Positions 53,663 to 62,896 of a DNA stretch of 64,000 nt are shown here, in pieces. The stretch spans positions 1-64,000 of the forward strand of contig CANQAP010000008.1 in the NCBI GenBank assembly GCA_947589305.1, written 5' to 3'. A model generated the notes under the pieces. The model saw only the letters and a list, made by a program, of their open reading frames with translations. It was not told the DNA's origin and made no database searches. The stretch's first letter is position 1. The number at the start of each line of letters is the position of its first letter. This stretch comes from an uncultured Lachnospiraceae bacterium (lineage in GTDB: Bacteria; Bacillota; Clostridia; Lachnospirales; Lachnospiraceae). Position numbers and translations under genes: made by a program.

Positions 53663-53892
53663 GGTGTTCACCGCCGTTCTTTCTTTTTTTATCATATGAA
53701 AATATCCGGAAATATATCTCTATCATCCCAAAAATGAGAAGCAAAAGTCAAGGGTGTCATAGGAGGAAAGAAAGCGACATAAGAATATATCATGTCGTAG
53801 TAGGTTCTTGCGGTTGTTCGCCCTATGCCGCTTCGGGCGGGAAAAACTGCCGGAACACGAATCCATAGGACGTGAGAAGGGAGAAGATCTAT

Positions 53893-54549
53893 GTGAGAAT
53901 TTTGGTGGCAGGCAGGACGGGGCAGATACAACGCTACCTGCAGGCATTGGAACGCGTGGGAGCAGAGGGAGTTCCGATGTTTCAGAACGCTTGGGAAGAC
54001 GCCATGTATTGTGACGGATTGCTGCTTCCCGGCGGGGGAGATATCGAACCGTCATTATTTGGACAGGCAAATGAGGGATCGACAGATATTGACGAACCTC
54101 TTGACCGATTGCAGTTGAAAGCCACGGAAGCATTCTGCAAAATGGGAAAACCGATTCTGGGGATTTGTAAAGGAATGCAGATATTAAACGTATGTTTTGG
54201 CGGTACGGTACGACAGCACCTTCCGACTGCTTCGGCTCACATGTATCGAAACGGAGATCAGCATCATATGACGATCGCTACCAAGGATTCTGTATTCAGC
54301 CTTATCTACGGGCTGCGGTTTTGCGTCAACAGCGCCCATCATCAGGGGATCGGGATCTTGGGAGCCGGACTTGAAGCGGTACAATTTGCCGAAGATCAGG
54401 TCATAGAGGGGATTGTGCATACGTCCCTTCCGATTATCGGGGTGCAATGGCATCCGGAACGGACAGGAGAAACGCAGGGTGCCTGCTGCAACGGAGACCG
54501 GCTGTTTGATTTCTGGATTCAAGACTTTCCAACTGCCCCTAAGATATGA
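53893..54549 (+). CDS. Gamma-glutamyl-GABA hydrolase-like class I glutamine amidotransferase
   Basis: A 218-residue class I GATase-fold hydrolase (PuuD-like group). The nucleophile elbow is GICKGMQ (Cys ~104), with the His-x-Glu in VQWHPE (~190) and an LLLPGGGDIEPSLF substrate loop (~48). Members cleave gamma-glutamyl bonds; the substrate is uncertain here. The GTG start at 53893 is preferred because GGGAGA lies 8 nt upstream; the track's GTG at 53872 is ahead of it. It is short for the family but complete. It lies between a dipeptidase and pyrF. Confidence 0.85.
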   Translation: MRILVAGRTGQIQRYLQALERVGAEGVPMFQNAWEDAMYCDGLLLPGGGDIEPSLFGQANEGSTDIDEPLDRLQLKATEAFCKMGKPILGICKGMQILNVCFGGTVRQHLPTASAHMYRNGDQHHMTIATKDSVFSLIYGLRFCVNSAHHQGIGILGAGLEAVQFAEDQVIEGIVHTSLPIIGVQWHPERTGETQGACCNGDRLFDFWIQDFPTAPKI

Positions 54550-54555
54550 TATAAT
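54547..54555 (+). promoter_or_regulatory. Extended -10 promoter upstream of pyrF
   Basis: TGATATAAT, an extended -10 (TG-n-TATAAT), lies 117 bp upstream of the pyrF ATG and overlaps the end of the hydrolase gene. No good -35. The leader has imperfect dyads but no recognisable PyrR site. Confidence 0.55.
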
Positions 54556-54671
54556 AGATCCGGCGGTGCCTGACGATCGATGCGGTATCGGACAAAACCG
54601 GAAACGCACCGTCGGCGGCAGGAGTTCTTACAGAATCTCAATCAGTGCATGACATACGGAGGATCAAAGAT

Positions 54672-55607
54672 ATGATTAGTAAACTGATTCATAAAATAGA
54701 GGCAACCCATGCTCCGATCGTGGTAGGATTAGACCCGATGTTAAAATATATACCGGATCAAATTCAGCAGAAAGCATGGGAGACGCACGGAGAAACGCTG
54801 GCGGGAGCGGCAGAGGCGATCTGGCAGTTCAATAAAGGGATTATTGATGCGACCTGTGATCTGATTCCGGCGGTGAAACCGCAGATCGCCATGTATGAGC
54901 AGTTTGGCGTGGAAGGCGTGGCGGCATTTAAAAAGACGGTGGACTATTGTAAAAGTAAAGGTTTACTGGTGATCGGAGATGTAAAGCGCGGAGATATCGG
55001 TTCTACCTCGGAAGCATATGCAGTGGGGCATTTGGGAACGGTCACGGTCGGTTCTCACACATATGCCGGTTTTGATGAAGATTTTGCTACGGTGAATCCG
55101 TATCTGGGTTCAGACGGCATCAAACCGTTTTTGAACGTGTGCGAGGCTTGTGATAAAGGAATCTTTGTATTGGTAAAGACGTCGAATCCGTCTTCCGGTG
55201 AATTTCAGGATCAGCAGATCGACGGCGTTCCGCTTTATGAATTAGTGGCGGATAAAGTAGTGGAATGGGGAAAGGAAAGCATGGACGGCGCCTATAGTAA
55301 TGTGGGCTGTGTGATCGGAGCCACGTATCCGGAAATGGGAAAGATGCTGCGAAAACGGATGCCGCATACCTATATTTTGGTGCCGGGTTATGGCGCGCAG
55401 GGCGGTAAGGCGGAAGATTTGGTACATTATTTTAATCCGGACGGACTGGGTGCGATCATTAATTCATCGAGAGGTATTATTGCCGCATATCAGCAGGAGC
55501 GTTATCAGAAATTCGGAAGCGAACATTATGCGGATGCTTCCCGTCAGGCGGTACTGGATATGATCGCAGATATTCATGGCACTATTGCCGGACGGAAAAG
55601 CGTATAG
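54672..55607 (+). CDS. pyrF: Orotidine 5'-phosphate decarboxylase
   Basis: A type 2 OMP decarboxylase of 311 residues, which makes UMP from OMP. The catalytic motif is VIGDVKRGDIGSTSEAYA (~100), with VVGLDPMLKYIP near the N-terminus and a late GYGAQGG phosphate-binding segment. The ATG at 54672 has GGAGG at 7 nt; the track begins nine codons earlier. First gene of the pyrF-pyrK-pyrD-pyrE run. Confidence 0.94.
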   Translation: MISKLIHKIEATHAPIVVGLDPMLKYIPDQIQQKAWETHGETLAGAAEAIWQFNKGIIDATCDLIPAVKPQIAMYEQFGVEGVAAFKKTVDYCKSKGLLVIGDVKRGDIGSTSEAYAVGHLGTVTVGSHTYAGFDEDFATVNPYLGSDGIKPFLNVCEACDKGIFVLVKTSNPSSGEFQDQQIDGVPLYELVADKVVEWGKESMDGAYSNVGCVIGATYPEMGKMLRKRMPHTYILVPGYGAQGGKAEDLVHYFNPDGLGAIINSSRGIIAAYQQERYQKFGSEHYADASRQAVLDMIADIHGTIAGRKSV

Positions 55608-55629
55608 GGCAGATGAAGGAGACGACAGT

Positions 55630-56409
55630 ATGGCGATAACGAAAACGATGGCATCCGTGATCCGACAGGAGTGTATCGGAACCGGAATATACAGTATATG
55701 GTTGGAAGCAAAAGAGATCGCAGATCATGCGAGAGCAGGGCAGTTCGTGAATCTGTATTGCAAAGATGCTTCCCGTCTTTTGCCGCGTCCGATCAGTTTA
55801 TGTGAGATCAATCGCGATCATGGAACGATACGTTTAGTGTATCGCGTGGCAGGAAAAGGAACGGAAGAATTCTCGCATCTGCATACGGATCATCAAATAG
55901 AGATCATGGGACCGCTTGGAAACGGTTTTACACAACAGTTAAACCGTGCGATTCTGATCGGCGGCGGAATCGGAATCCCGCCTATGCTGCAACTGGCAAA
56001 GGAACTGACCGAGCAGGGCGCGGATCAGGTAAAGGCGGTCTTAGGCTATCGGGATGAAGTGTTTTTGGATAAAGAGTTTGCGGATATCTGTCCGGTCTAT
56101 TATGCCAGCGAAGACGGCAGGCACGGTGTCAAAGGGACTGTCATGGATGCGATACGGTCCTATGCTTTGAACGGAGACATGATCTATGCCTGCGGACCGA
56201 CCCCGATGCTGAAAGCGGTGCAGGCATATGCGCTGGAACATGGAATCACGGCACAGTTGTCCTTGGAAGAGAGAATGGCATGTGGGATCGGAGCATGTTT
56301 GGCATGCGTTTGTTCCTCAAAAGAAACGGATGCGCATACGCATGTACATAACAAACGGGTTTGTAAAGACGGTCCGGTCTTTTTTGCAGAGGAGGTGGAA
56401 TGGGCGTGA
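55630..56409 (+). CDS. pyrK: Dihydroorotate dehydrogenase electron transfer subunit
   Basis: A 259-residue FAD/2Fe-2S protein that passes electrons from dihydroorotate to NAD+. The FAD-binding RPISLCEIN (~60), the NAD-binding GGGIGIPPML (~118) and the 2Fe-2S cysteines in MACGIGACLACVC plus RVCKDGPVF (~218-245) are present. The start at 55630 is set by AAGGAG upstream. It overlaps pyrD by 10 nt; together they form class 1B dihydroorotate dehydrogenase. Confidence 0.95.
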   Translation: MAITKTMASVIRQECIGTGIYSIWLEAKEIADHARAGQFVNLYCKDASRLLPRPISLCEINRDHGTIRLVYRVAGKGTEEFSHLHTDHQIEIMGPLGNGFTQQLNRAILIGGGIGIPPMLQLAKELTEQGADQVKAVLGYRDEVFLDKEFADICPVYYASEDGRHGVKGTVMDAIRSYALNGDMIYACGPTPMLKAVQAYALEHGITAQLSLEERMACGIGACLACVCSSKETDAHTHVHNKRVCKDGPVFFAEEVEWA

Positions 56410-57314
56410 ACACTTCCGTAACGATCGCCGGCGTGAATTGGAAGAACCCGGTCACAGTGGCTTCCGGTACTTTCGGTTCAGGCGCGGAGTATAGTGAACT
56501 CATAGACTTAAATGAATTGGGAGCTGTCACGACGAAAGGAGTTGCCAGCGTGCCTTGGCAGGGCAACCCGACGCCCCGCATTGCGGAGACCTATGGCGGT
56601 ATGTTGAATGCGGTAGGATTGCAGAACCCGGGCATTGATGTATTTATAAAACGGGATATTCCGTATCTGAAGCAATATGATACGAAGATTATTGTAAATG
56701 TCTGCGGAAAAACTGTCGCAGATTATGTGGACGTGGTGGAACGTCTGGGTGACGAGGCAGTCGATCTACTGGAGATCAACGTCTCCTGTCCGAACGTAAA
56801 GGAAGGGGGAATCGCATTTGGACAGGATCCGGATGCCCTGTATGATATCACAAAGGCAGTGAAAGATGTGGCAAAACAGCCGGTCATCATGAAGTTAAGT
56901 CCGAATGTGACCGATATCGTAGAAATGGCAAAAGCAGCCGAGGCGGCAGGAGCAGATGCCTTATCCCTGATCAATACCATTACCGGCATGAAGATCGATG
57001 TACATAAACGCACCTTTGCACTGGCGAATAAGACCGGCGGTTTATCCGGTCCCGCGATCAAACCGGTCGCTGTCCGTATGGTCTATCAGGCGGCGAAAGC
57101 GGTTCGGATACCGATCATTGGCATGGGCGGCATTATGACCGGTGAAGATGCCATAGAGTTTATCATGGCGGGAGCGACTGCGGTTTCGGTAGGAACAGCC
57201 ACGTTTCGTGATCCGCTTGCAGCGGTACGGATCGTACGGGAAATGGAAGCATATATGGAACGGTATCAGGTGGAAGATATCAATGAACTGCGTGGATGCG
57301 TAGATCGGGATTGA
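56400..57314 (+). CDS. pyrD: Dihydroorotate dehydrogenase catalytic subunit (class 1B)
   Basis: A TIM-barrel flavoprotein of 304 residues. The catalytic Cys is in INVSCPNVKEGG (~129), and FMN contacts are expected at the ASGTFGSG loop (~20) and GMGGIMTG (~240). It oxidises dihydroorotate to orotate with PyrK. GAGGAGGTGG precedes the ATG inside the pyrK end. Confidence 0.95.
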   Translation: MGVNTSVTIAGVNWKNPVTVASGTFGSGAEYSELIDLNELGAVTTKGVASVPWQGNPTPRIAETYGGMLNAVGLQNPGIDVFIKRDIPYLKQYDTKIIVNVCGKTVADYVDVVERLGDEAVDLLEINVSCPNVKEGGIAFGQDPDALYDITKAVKDVAKQPVIMKLSPNVTDIVEMAKAAEAAGADALSLINTITGMKIDVHKRTFALANKTGGLSGPAIKPVAVRMVYQAAKAVRIPIIGMGGIMTGEDAIEFIMAGATAVSVGTATFRDPLAAVRIVREMEAYMERYQVEDINELRGCVDRD

Positions 57315-57347
57315 TATAAAAAGAACAGGAAAAAGGAGAGCAGATAA

Positions 57348-58022
57348 GTGGAAGCATATAAAGCGGCGTTTATTGATTTTATGATGGATTGCAATGTATT
57401 AAAATTCGGTGATTTTGTAACGAAAAGCGGCAGGAATACTCCGTTTTTCGTAAATACGGGTTTTTACAGGACAGGGGGACAGCTTCGGAAACTCGGTGCG
57501 TATTATGCGGAAGCGATCCATGACAAATACGGGTTGGATTTTGATGTGTTGTTCGGTCCGGCATACAAGGGGATCCCGCTGAGCGTGGCGACAACGATGG
57601 CGATTGACGAAAAGTACGGAAAAGAGATTCGGTATTGTTCGAACCGTAAGGAAGTGAAAGATCACGGCGATACCGGTATTTTATTGGGAAGCCCGATCCG
57701 GGACGGAGATAAAGTGGTGATCATTGAAGATGTGACAACTGCCGGAACTTCCATTCAGGAGACGCTGCCTATTCTTCAGGCGCAGGGAGCGGTCGATGTC
57801 ATCGGCTTGGTGGTGTCGGTGGATCGTATGGAACGCGGACAGGGAACAAAGAGTGCGTTAGCGGAGATCGAAGAACGATATGGCATACGGACAACGGCGA
57901 TTGTCACTATGGCGGAAGTGATAGAACATTTGTATAATAAACCATATAAAGGAAACATTATTATAGATGACGAATTAAAAGCGTCGATTGATGCGTATTA
58001 TGAACAGTATGGTGTAAAATAG
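57348..58022 (+). CDS. pyrE: Orotate phosphoribosyltransferase
   Basis: A 224-residue phosphoribosyltransferase forming OMP from orotate and PRPP. The PRPP-binding motif VVIIEDVTTAGTSIQE (~125) and a catalytic loop with RKEVKDHG (~100) are seen. It begins at GTG 57348 with AAGGAGAG upstream. It follows pyrD by 33 bp and completes the local pyrimidine run; pyrB and the carbamoyl-phosphate synthase genes are not in the window. Confidence 0.95.
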   Translation: MEAYKAAFIDFMMDCNVLKFGDFVTKSGRNTPFFVNTGFYRTGGQLRKLGAYYAEAIHDKYGLDFDVLFGPAYKGIPLSVATTMAIDEKYGKEIRYCSNRKEVKDHGDTGILLGSPIRDGDKVVIIEDVTTAGTSIQETLPILQAQGAVDVIGLVVSVDRMERGQGTKSALAEIEERYGIRTTAIVTMAEVIEHLYNKPYKGNIIIDDELKASIDAYYEQYGVK

Positions 58023-58033
58023 GAGGGAAAAAC

Positions 58034-58186
58034 ATGCGAGAGAATACTTATAAGACAATGTCGAACACCGGAATCTGCAGTTTGGTTTTGGGGATCGTAA
58101 CCATCTGCGCAGGCATCGCGATCGGAGTGATGCTCATTGTGAACGGATCAAAATTAGTGAAGGCAAAAACAGATCTGACATTTTAA
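58034..58186 (+). CDS. Small conserved membrane protein, 50 residues
   Basis: This gene is too short for the ORF track. AGGAGG lies 8 nt upstream of ATG 58034, 11 bp after the pyrE stop. The product starts MRENTYKTMSNTG and has one or two hydrophobic stretches (ICSLVLGIVTICAGIAIGV, then MLIVNG) followed by a basic tail KLVKAKTDLTF. It is a likely single-pass or hairpin membrane peptide. I associate similar small proteins with pyrE in Lachnospiraceae; the function is unknown. Confidence 0.78.
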   Translation: MRENTYKTMSNTGICSLVLGIVTICAGIAIGVMLIVNGSKLVKAKTDLTF

Positions 58187-58204
58187 AATTCGGAGAATCC
58201 CTGA

Positions 58205-58717
58205 ATGGATAATGGAGAGAATAGAAAAATGGATAGCAGAAAAGTGTTTCGTACAGTTTGTTTGATATCCTTTATTCTATATATTATGGCAATCGTATAT
58301 TTTTTGCTGCTGAGCGACATGGAATTCTATGGAAGAACACAGACTTATACGGACTATCGGTATAACTTTATTCCGTTCGTAGAAATCAGACGTTTTTTAC
58401 ATAGTGCCATCTATAGCGGCAGTATCGACTATTTTGATATATGGGTGAATCTGGTGGGAAATGTGGTCGCATTTATTCCGTTTGGCGCATTGATCCGCTG
58501 GGCGAGAAATCAGACGACCGGATTTTGGGTGGTCGTTTTATATACCTTTTTGTTTAGTTTAGGGATTGAAGTGATACAGTTGATCACAAAAGTCGGCGTA
58601 TTCGATGTGGATGACCTGCTCTTAAATACCTTGGGCGGCGTGATCGGCTATCTGTGTTATCGTATTCTTCGTTTCATAGACAGGAGGCGTTATCAAAATG
58701 GCAAAAAGAAATCATAG
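58205..58717 (+). CDS. VanZ-like membrane protein
   Basis: A 170-residue protein with four hydrophobic helices and the VanZ-family pattern: YNFIPFVEI after helix 1, NLVGNVVAFIPFGALI in helix 2 and GIEVIQLITKVGVFDVDDLLLNTLGGVIGY near the end. VanZ confers low-level teicoplanin resistance in enterococci; most homologues have no known role. Either ATG 58205 or 58229 (GGAGAG at 9 nt) may be used. It overlaps the next gene by 20 nt. Confidence 0.87.
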   Translation: MDNGENRKMDSRKVFRTVCLISFILYIMAIVYFLLLSDMEFYGRTQTYTDYRYNFIPFVEIRRFLHSAIYSGSIDYFDIWVNLVGNVVAFIPFGALIRWARNQTTGFWVVVLYTFLFSLGIEVIQLITKVGVFDVDDLLLNTLGGVIGYLCYRILRFIDRRRYQNGKKKS

Positions 58718-59024
58718 ACCGCATAATTACCACGATATCAAGCATTCTCCGGATGGTCTGATGGCGAGTGGTCTGGCATGTCTGTCTGCGGGTTGTATCA
58801 TTGCCGAACTGATCCTGACGATTCGTGCCAGAGGACAGGCGGGAGGTATGGCTGGCTTCGTAGGGGTTGCCGCATTCTTGTTATCCATTGTCGGTTTGGT
58901 GTTTGCCATTGTGAGTTGGAAAGACGAAGAAACTTTGGATTTTTTTAAACGTTTTGGCACTTTATTTAATACCGGATTGTTGCTGATCAATCTGTTGATC
59001 GTGCTGTTGGGATTCATATTTTGA
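58698..59024 (+). CDS. Small three-helix membrane protein (DUF6142-like)
   Basis: A 108-residue protein with a polar, His-rich N-terminus (NHRPHNYHDIKHSP) and three hydrophobic helices (~22-44, 50-70, 85-107). I place it with DUF6142 from memory, with modest certainty. It is translationally coupled to the VanZ-like gene, and CAGGAGG precedes its ATG. Function unknown. Confidence 0.75.
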   Translation: MAKRNHRPHNYHDIKHSPDGLMASGLACLSAGCIIAELILTIRARGQAGGMAGFVGVAAFLLSIVGLVFAIVSWKDEETLDFFKRFGTLFNTGLLLINLLIVLLGFIF

Positions 59025-59097
59025 TCAACGGAGAATGATGGAAATCGGCAATCCGCCGGACGGTATCAGATCATGACAGTAAAAAGGGAGATAAGCT

Positions 59098-61161
59098 ATG
59101 AAATCTCAAGAATTATTTCGGGACGAAAACGGTGCGGTTCAGGAACGTATGGATTTGGCGTGGAACCGCATTTATGATATACAGAATGAAAAAAATACGT
59201 CGGAACCGTACAGGGAATATTTTCGGACTACGGCGGTAAGTTTGCTGCGGACAAAACAACAGATCGGGCTGGATGTTCAGTCAGAGACATTAGAGACTTT
59301 ACAGGAGATCAATCGGGAAAACTATGCGGAACTTATGCCGGAACAATACGAGACAAGTTATGCGAATCCGGAATATGCGGTTGCCCGGCTGGGAAAAGAA
59401 TATGGTGCGATTTTAAGCTTTTTATACACGGAATTACGCGGATGTATCCGATATGCGAGAGAATGCAGATTCATGGAACTTACCTGCTTTTTGGAATTGT
59501 TTATAGAGATTTATAATCTCTTTGAAGAAGAATCCGATCTGACGGTTTCGCATGTGAAAAAAGCGATCTATTATTTTTATTATGATAACTGTGATATTTT
59601 GGTTCCGATCCGTATACGGGAACAGTATGATCCGGAATGGAACGCTTCCTTAGAACAGATCCTGCAGGCGGATTTAGAAGACTTGCGGTATTTATATGCG
59701 TATGGGTTATATATCTCCGAGTCTGAACTGCGGACGGCGGAATTCTTGAACCGGTTGCCGCAGGAAGAGATTGACGCTATGGCGTTTACCTATACGGACG
59801 GTTTTCGCGAGGGGTTTGAGATCGCAAATATCGACTTATCAAAAAAGAAGTATGTGAATATCCAGTATTCGGTCGGACAGGAACGGATCGTGCGTGCGGC
59901 GATCAGCCAATTCCGTGTATTAGGCTTAAAGCCGATTTTATATTTGCCGGCGGTCAGCCGCATCAATCAGAAGCAGAATCGCAAGCAAGGGATTCTTTCA
60001 ACGTCTCCGAATCGCCAGTTTGAATATGACCATCGTTTGGATGAGGGGATTTATCTGGATCGGGCATTTATGGAACGGAAATTAGAGGTACTGGCGCAGA
60101 GTTATGAATCAGTGAAAGAGTATACCGATCTGTTTGCCGGACCGGCAGTTATGGAGACATTTGGCGAAACGCCGTTTGCACCGGTCGCCAAGCGTGCCTG
60201 TATCAGTCTGTCCAAAAAACAGCAGGCGTGCAGTGTAGAGTATACGACGCAGGCGAGTAAAATCGCGAACCGTTTTATCCGGCGGGACGAGTATAGCTTT
60301 ACGATCATCGCATATCCGTCGCCGGAAATCGGTGAAGATTTTGAGGAGATTTTTCGTGAGACCGTCAAGGTCAATACATTGGATAAAAAACGCTATCGCG
60401 TGATTCAGGAAGTCTTGATCGAAGAATTGAATCAGGCAAAATCTGTGAAAGTAAAAGGTATCGGAGCAAACCGTACAGATATCGAAGTCATGATGAATGA
60501 GATGGAGCATCCGGAACGGGAGACGAACTTTGAAAACTGTCTGGCGGATGTCAATATTCCGGTTGGCGAGGTCTTTACGTCGCCGAAACTGACGGGAACC
60601 GAGGGCGTCCTAAATGTCAGCGAAGTGTTTTTGAATGATCTAAAATTTGTGGACTTGGAACTGCATGTGAAGGACGGGATGATTGCGTCCTATACTTGCA
60701 AGAATTTTGAATCGGAAGAAGAAAATATCCGGTTCGTCAGAGAAAATTTATTGCAAAACCATCCGACGCTTCCGATCGGGGAATTTGCGATCGGCACAAA
60801 TACCACGGCTTATGTTATGGCAAACCGGTATCAGATTGTTTATAAACTGCCGATTTTAATTGTGGAAAAAATGGGACCGCACTTTGCTGTGGGAGATACC
60901 TGTTACAGTTACAGTGAGGAAAACCGGCTCTTTAATCCGGACGGTAAGGAGATCGTCGCGAAAGACAATGAATGTTCGATTTTGAGGACGCAGGATGAGA
61001 CGAAGGCTTACTTTCATTGCCATACCGATATCACGATCCCGTATGATGAGATCGGCAGTATCGTCTCGGTGCATGCGGACGGAATGGAAGTCGAGATCAT
61101 GAAAAACGGACGCTTTGTGCTGGCGGGTACCGAAGAATTGAATGAACCGTTTGATCATTAG
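59098..61161 (+). CDS. M29-type aminopeptidase with N-terminal extension
   Basis: A 687-residue protein. The C-terminal ~400 residues match the M29 (AmpS/aminopeptidase T) family: NIPVGEVFTSP (Glu metal ligand, ~490), LPIGEFAIGTN (Glu, ~560), EKMGPHFAVGDTCYSYSEE (His and Tyr, ~590-605) and HCHTDITIPYDE (His/Asp, ~640). Family members are usually ~400-410 residues, so the first ~270 residues, helical and aromatic-rich, are an added domain I do not recognise. It should be a cytoplasmic metallo-aminopeptidase. GGGAGATAAGCT precedes the ATG. It appears to be monocistronic. Confidence 0.85.
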   Translation: MKSQELFRDENGAVQERMDLAWNRIYDIQNEKNTSEPYREYFRTTAVSLLRTKQQIGLDVQSETLETLQEINRENYAELMPEQYETSYANPEYAVARLGKEYGAILSFLYTELRGCIRYARECRFMELTCFLELFIEIYNLFEEESDLTVSHVKKAIYYFYYDNCDILVPIRIREQYDPEWNASLEQILQADLEDLRYLYAYGLYISESELRTAEFLNRLPQEEIDAMAFTYTDGFREGFEIANIDLSKKKYVNIQYSVGQERIVRAAISQFRVLGLKPILYLPAVSRINQKQNRKQGILSTSPNRQFEYDHRLDEGIYLDRAFMERKLEVLAQSYESVKEYTDLFAGPAVMETFGETPFAPVAKRACISLSKKQQACSVEYTTQASKIANRFIRRDEYSFTIIAYPSPEIGEDFEEIFRETVKVNTLDKKRYRVIQEVLIEELNQAKSVKVKGIGANRTDIEVMMNEMEHPERETNFENCLADVNIPVGEVFTSPKLTGTEGVLNVSEVFLNDLKFVDLELHVKDGMIASYTCKNFESEEENIRFVRENLLQNHPTLPIGEFAIGTNTTAYVMANRYQIVYKLPILIVEKMGPHFAVGDTCYSYSEENRLFNPDGKEIVAKDNECSILRTQDETKAYFHCHTDITIPYDEIGSIVSVHADGMEVEIMKNGRFVLAGTEELNEPFDH

Positions 61162-61163
61162 AA

Positions 61164-61207
61164 AAATGCCGTGCAGACTCCGAAAGAAGTCCGCATGGCA
61201 TTTGTTT
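61164..61207. terminator. Bidirectional terminator between convergent genes
   Basis: AAATGCCGTGC pairs with GCATGGCATTT around a short loop (with G-U pairs), followed by GTTTT. It separates the M29 gene from the ABC binding-protein gene. Confidence 0.72.
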
Positions 61208-61216
61208 TAGAAGGTA

Positions 61217-62221
61217 CTATTGAATCGCCTGCTCTGCGTAACTGGTGTCTACTAGGTCTTCATAAGGCGCCATTTCTTCCAGCTCGCCGGCTTCGTTTAA
61301 GATATTTTCCAACAATAAGAAACTGTCTTCTTCAAAGATCAGATTTTCTTTCCATGTGTCCTGTTCAGCATAACGTTCGACAATCATGGTCAGTGTCTCC
61401 ACATCGGTTTCGTCAAATTGCGGAGCGATGACCGTCGCAATTTCTTCCGGTGTGTGGCTATTGACATAATCCATGCCTTTTTGAAGAGCATTTGTAAAAC
61501 TCTGAATGATTTCCGGATGTTCTTCGATATAACTTTGTTTTGCACAGTAAGCGGTATAAGGAACATAGCCGCTGTCCACACCCAGTGACGCAACGACGTA
61601 GCCTGCGCCCTGTTGCTCCAGCGCGGTTGCGGAAGGCTCAAATTCAACGGTATAATCTCCGGCTCCTCCGGCAAAAGCACCGGATGTATTTCCGAAATCG
61701 ATGTTTTGTACCAAAGTGATATCCTGTTCCGGATCGATATTATTTAATTTCAGGATATATTCCAAAACCATTTCCGGCATACCGCCCGGTCTGCCTCCGA
61801 TGACTTCCTTACCGATCAGGTCGGACCATTGGAAATCTTCCGTATTTTCCCGCGCGACCAGAAAGTTACCGGCACGTTGCGTTAATTGTGCGAAATTTAC
61901 CGCGTAATCATCGGCTCCTTCATTATACAGATAAATAGAAGATTCGGAACCCATAAATCCGATGTCTGCTTCTCCGGCAACCAATGCGCTCATGGTCTTA
62001 TCCGCGCCGAAACCGGTTACGACTTCCAGATCGATGCCCTCTTCTTCAAAATACCCCAGCTCGATCGCAACATATTGCGGAGCATAAAAAATGGAATGTG
62101 CAACCTCATTTAGTGTGACGGTTGTCAGGTTTCCTTCCTGTTTTCCGCAGCCACTCATAGAACAGGTCACAAGTGCCAATACACAGATCACCGCCGTAAA
62201 TCGTTTTAATTTGCGTAACAT
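61217..62221 (-). CDS. ABC transporter substrate-binding lipoprotein, SsuA/THI5-like
   Basis: A 334-residue lipoprotein. The signal peptide ends in CSMSGCG (Cys ~24). A periplasmic-binding-protein type II fold of the NMT1/THI5/SsuA group follows, with FYAPQYVAIELGYFEEEGIDLEV (~45), VAGEADIGFMGSESS and a late IEEHPEIIQSFTNALQKGMDYV. Such proteins bind sulfonates, pyrimidine precursors or related small molecules. No permease or ATPase is adjacent; those at 20957-22502 are of the matching class. The ATG at 62221 has CAGGAG upstream; the track adds 28 residues. Confidence 0.9.
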   Translation of the reverse strand: MLRKLKRFTAVICVLALVTCSMSGCGKQEGNLTTVTLNEVAHSIFYAPQYVAIELGYFEEEGIDLEVVTGFGADKTMSALVAGEADIGFMGSESSIYLYNEGADDYAVNFAQLTQRAGNFLVARENTEDFQWSDLIGKEVIGGRPGGMPEMVLEYILKLNNIDPEQDITLVQNIDFGNTSGAFAGGAGDYTVEFEPSATALEQQGAGYVVASLGVDSGYVPYTAYCAKQSYIEEHPEIIQSFTNALQKGMDYVNSHTPEEIATVIAPQFDETDVETLTMIVERYAEQDTWKENLIFEEDSFLLLENILNEAGELEEMAPYEDLVDTSYAEQAIQ

Positions 62222-62391
62222 ACTAACTCCTGTTTTCAAAGATTCATTGCTATTATATTCATGGATCAGAAAAATGCCATTCTTTTCACGGATGCTGTCT
62301 GCCATAGACGAAAGAAAACTGTGAAAATATATTGAAAAAGAAAGCCGAATGCTATAGAATGATAGAGATTACAAAGGAAAGGAATGAACAT

Positions 62392-62883
62392 ATGAAAACT
62401 GCTGTTATTATGGGTTCTACCAGTGATCTGCCGAAAGTAGAACCGGCGATAGAGATATTGAAAACATATGGGGTAAGCGTAGAAGTGCGGTGTCTGTCTG
62501 CGCATCGGGTTCATGAAGGACTGGCGGCATTTATGGCGGAAACGAATCAAAACGGTACGGAAGTCGTGATCGCCGCTGCGGGCATGGCGGCGGCTTTGCC
62601 GGGAGTTGTGGCATCGCAGACTGTCCTGCCGGTCATTGGCGTTCCTCTTTCCGGTTCCGTCCTTGACGGTACAGATGCGCTGTATTCCATCGTGCAGATG
62701 CCATCCGGCATTCCGGTTGCGACCGTAGCGATCAACGGAAGCAAGAATGCGGCGTATCTGGCGTTGGAGATCATGGCGGTACATCATCCGGAACTGCGGG
62801 AAAAGCTGTTGGATGAACGCCGGAAGATGGCAGAGCAGGCAATGCAGGCAAACGAAGAAGTAATGGCAAAGTACAAGGAATAA
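62392..62883 (+). CDS. purE: N5-carboxyaminoimidazole ribonucleotide mutase
   Basis: A 163-residue class I PurE, which isomerises N5-CAIR to CAIR in purine synthesis. The motifs are MGSTSDLP (usual GSxSDW), LSAHRVHEG with the catalytic His (~44), AGMAAALPGVVA (~75) and VQMPSGIPVATVAINGSKNAA (~110). The usual His of AAHLPG is Ala here, which I take as natural variation. The ATG at 62392 has AAAGGAA upstream; the track starts 20 codons early. It precedes purC by 13 bp. Confidence 0.93.
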   Translation: MKTAVIMGSTSDLPKVEPAIEILKTYGVSVEVRCLSAHRVHEGLAAFMAETNQNGTEVVIAAAGMAAALPGVVASQTVLPVIGVPLSGSVLDGTDALYSIVQMPSGIPVATVAINGSKNAAYLALEIMAVHHPELREKLLDERRKMAEQAMQANEEVMAKYKE

Positions 62884-62896
62884 AGGAGAGACAGAC

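Noticed and set aside
53696-53892. Short gene between the dipeptidase and the amidotransferase-like hydrolase
   Set aside because: AGGAGG at 53761 is not followed by a start codon at usable spacing, and the frames there are broken.
62392-62883. PurE inactivated by His-to-Ala in the AGxAAHLPG segment
   Set aside because: The catalytic His lies in the intact SAHR motif, and the gene is coupled to purC; I take the change as ordinary variation.
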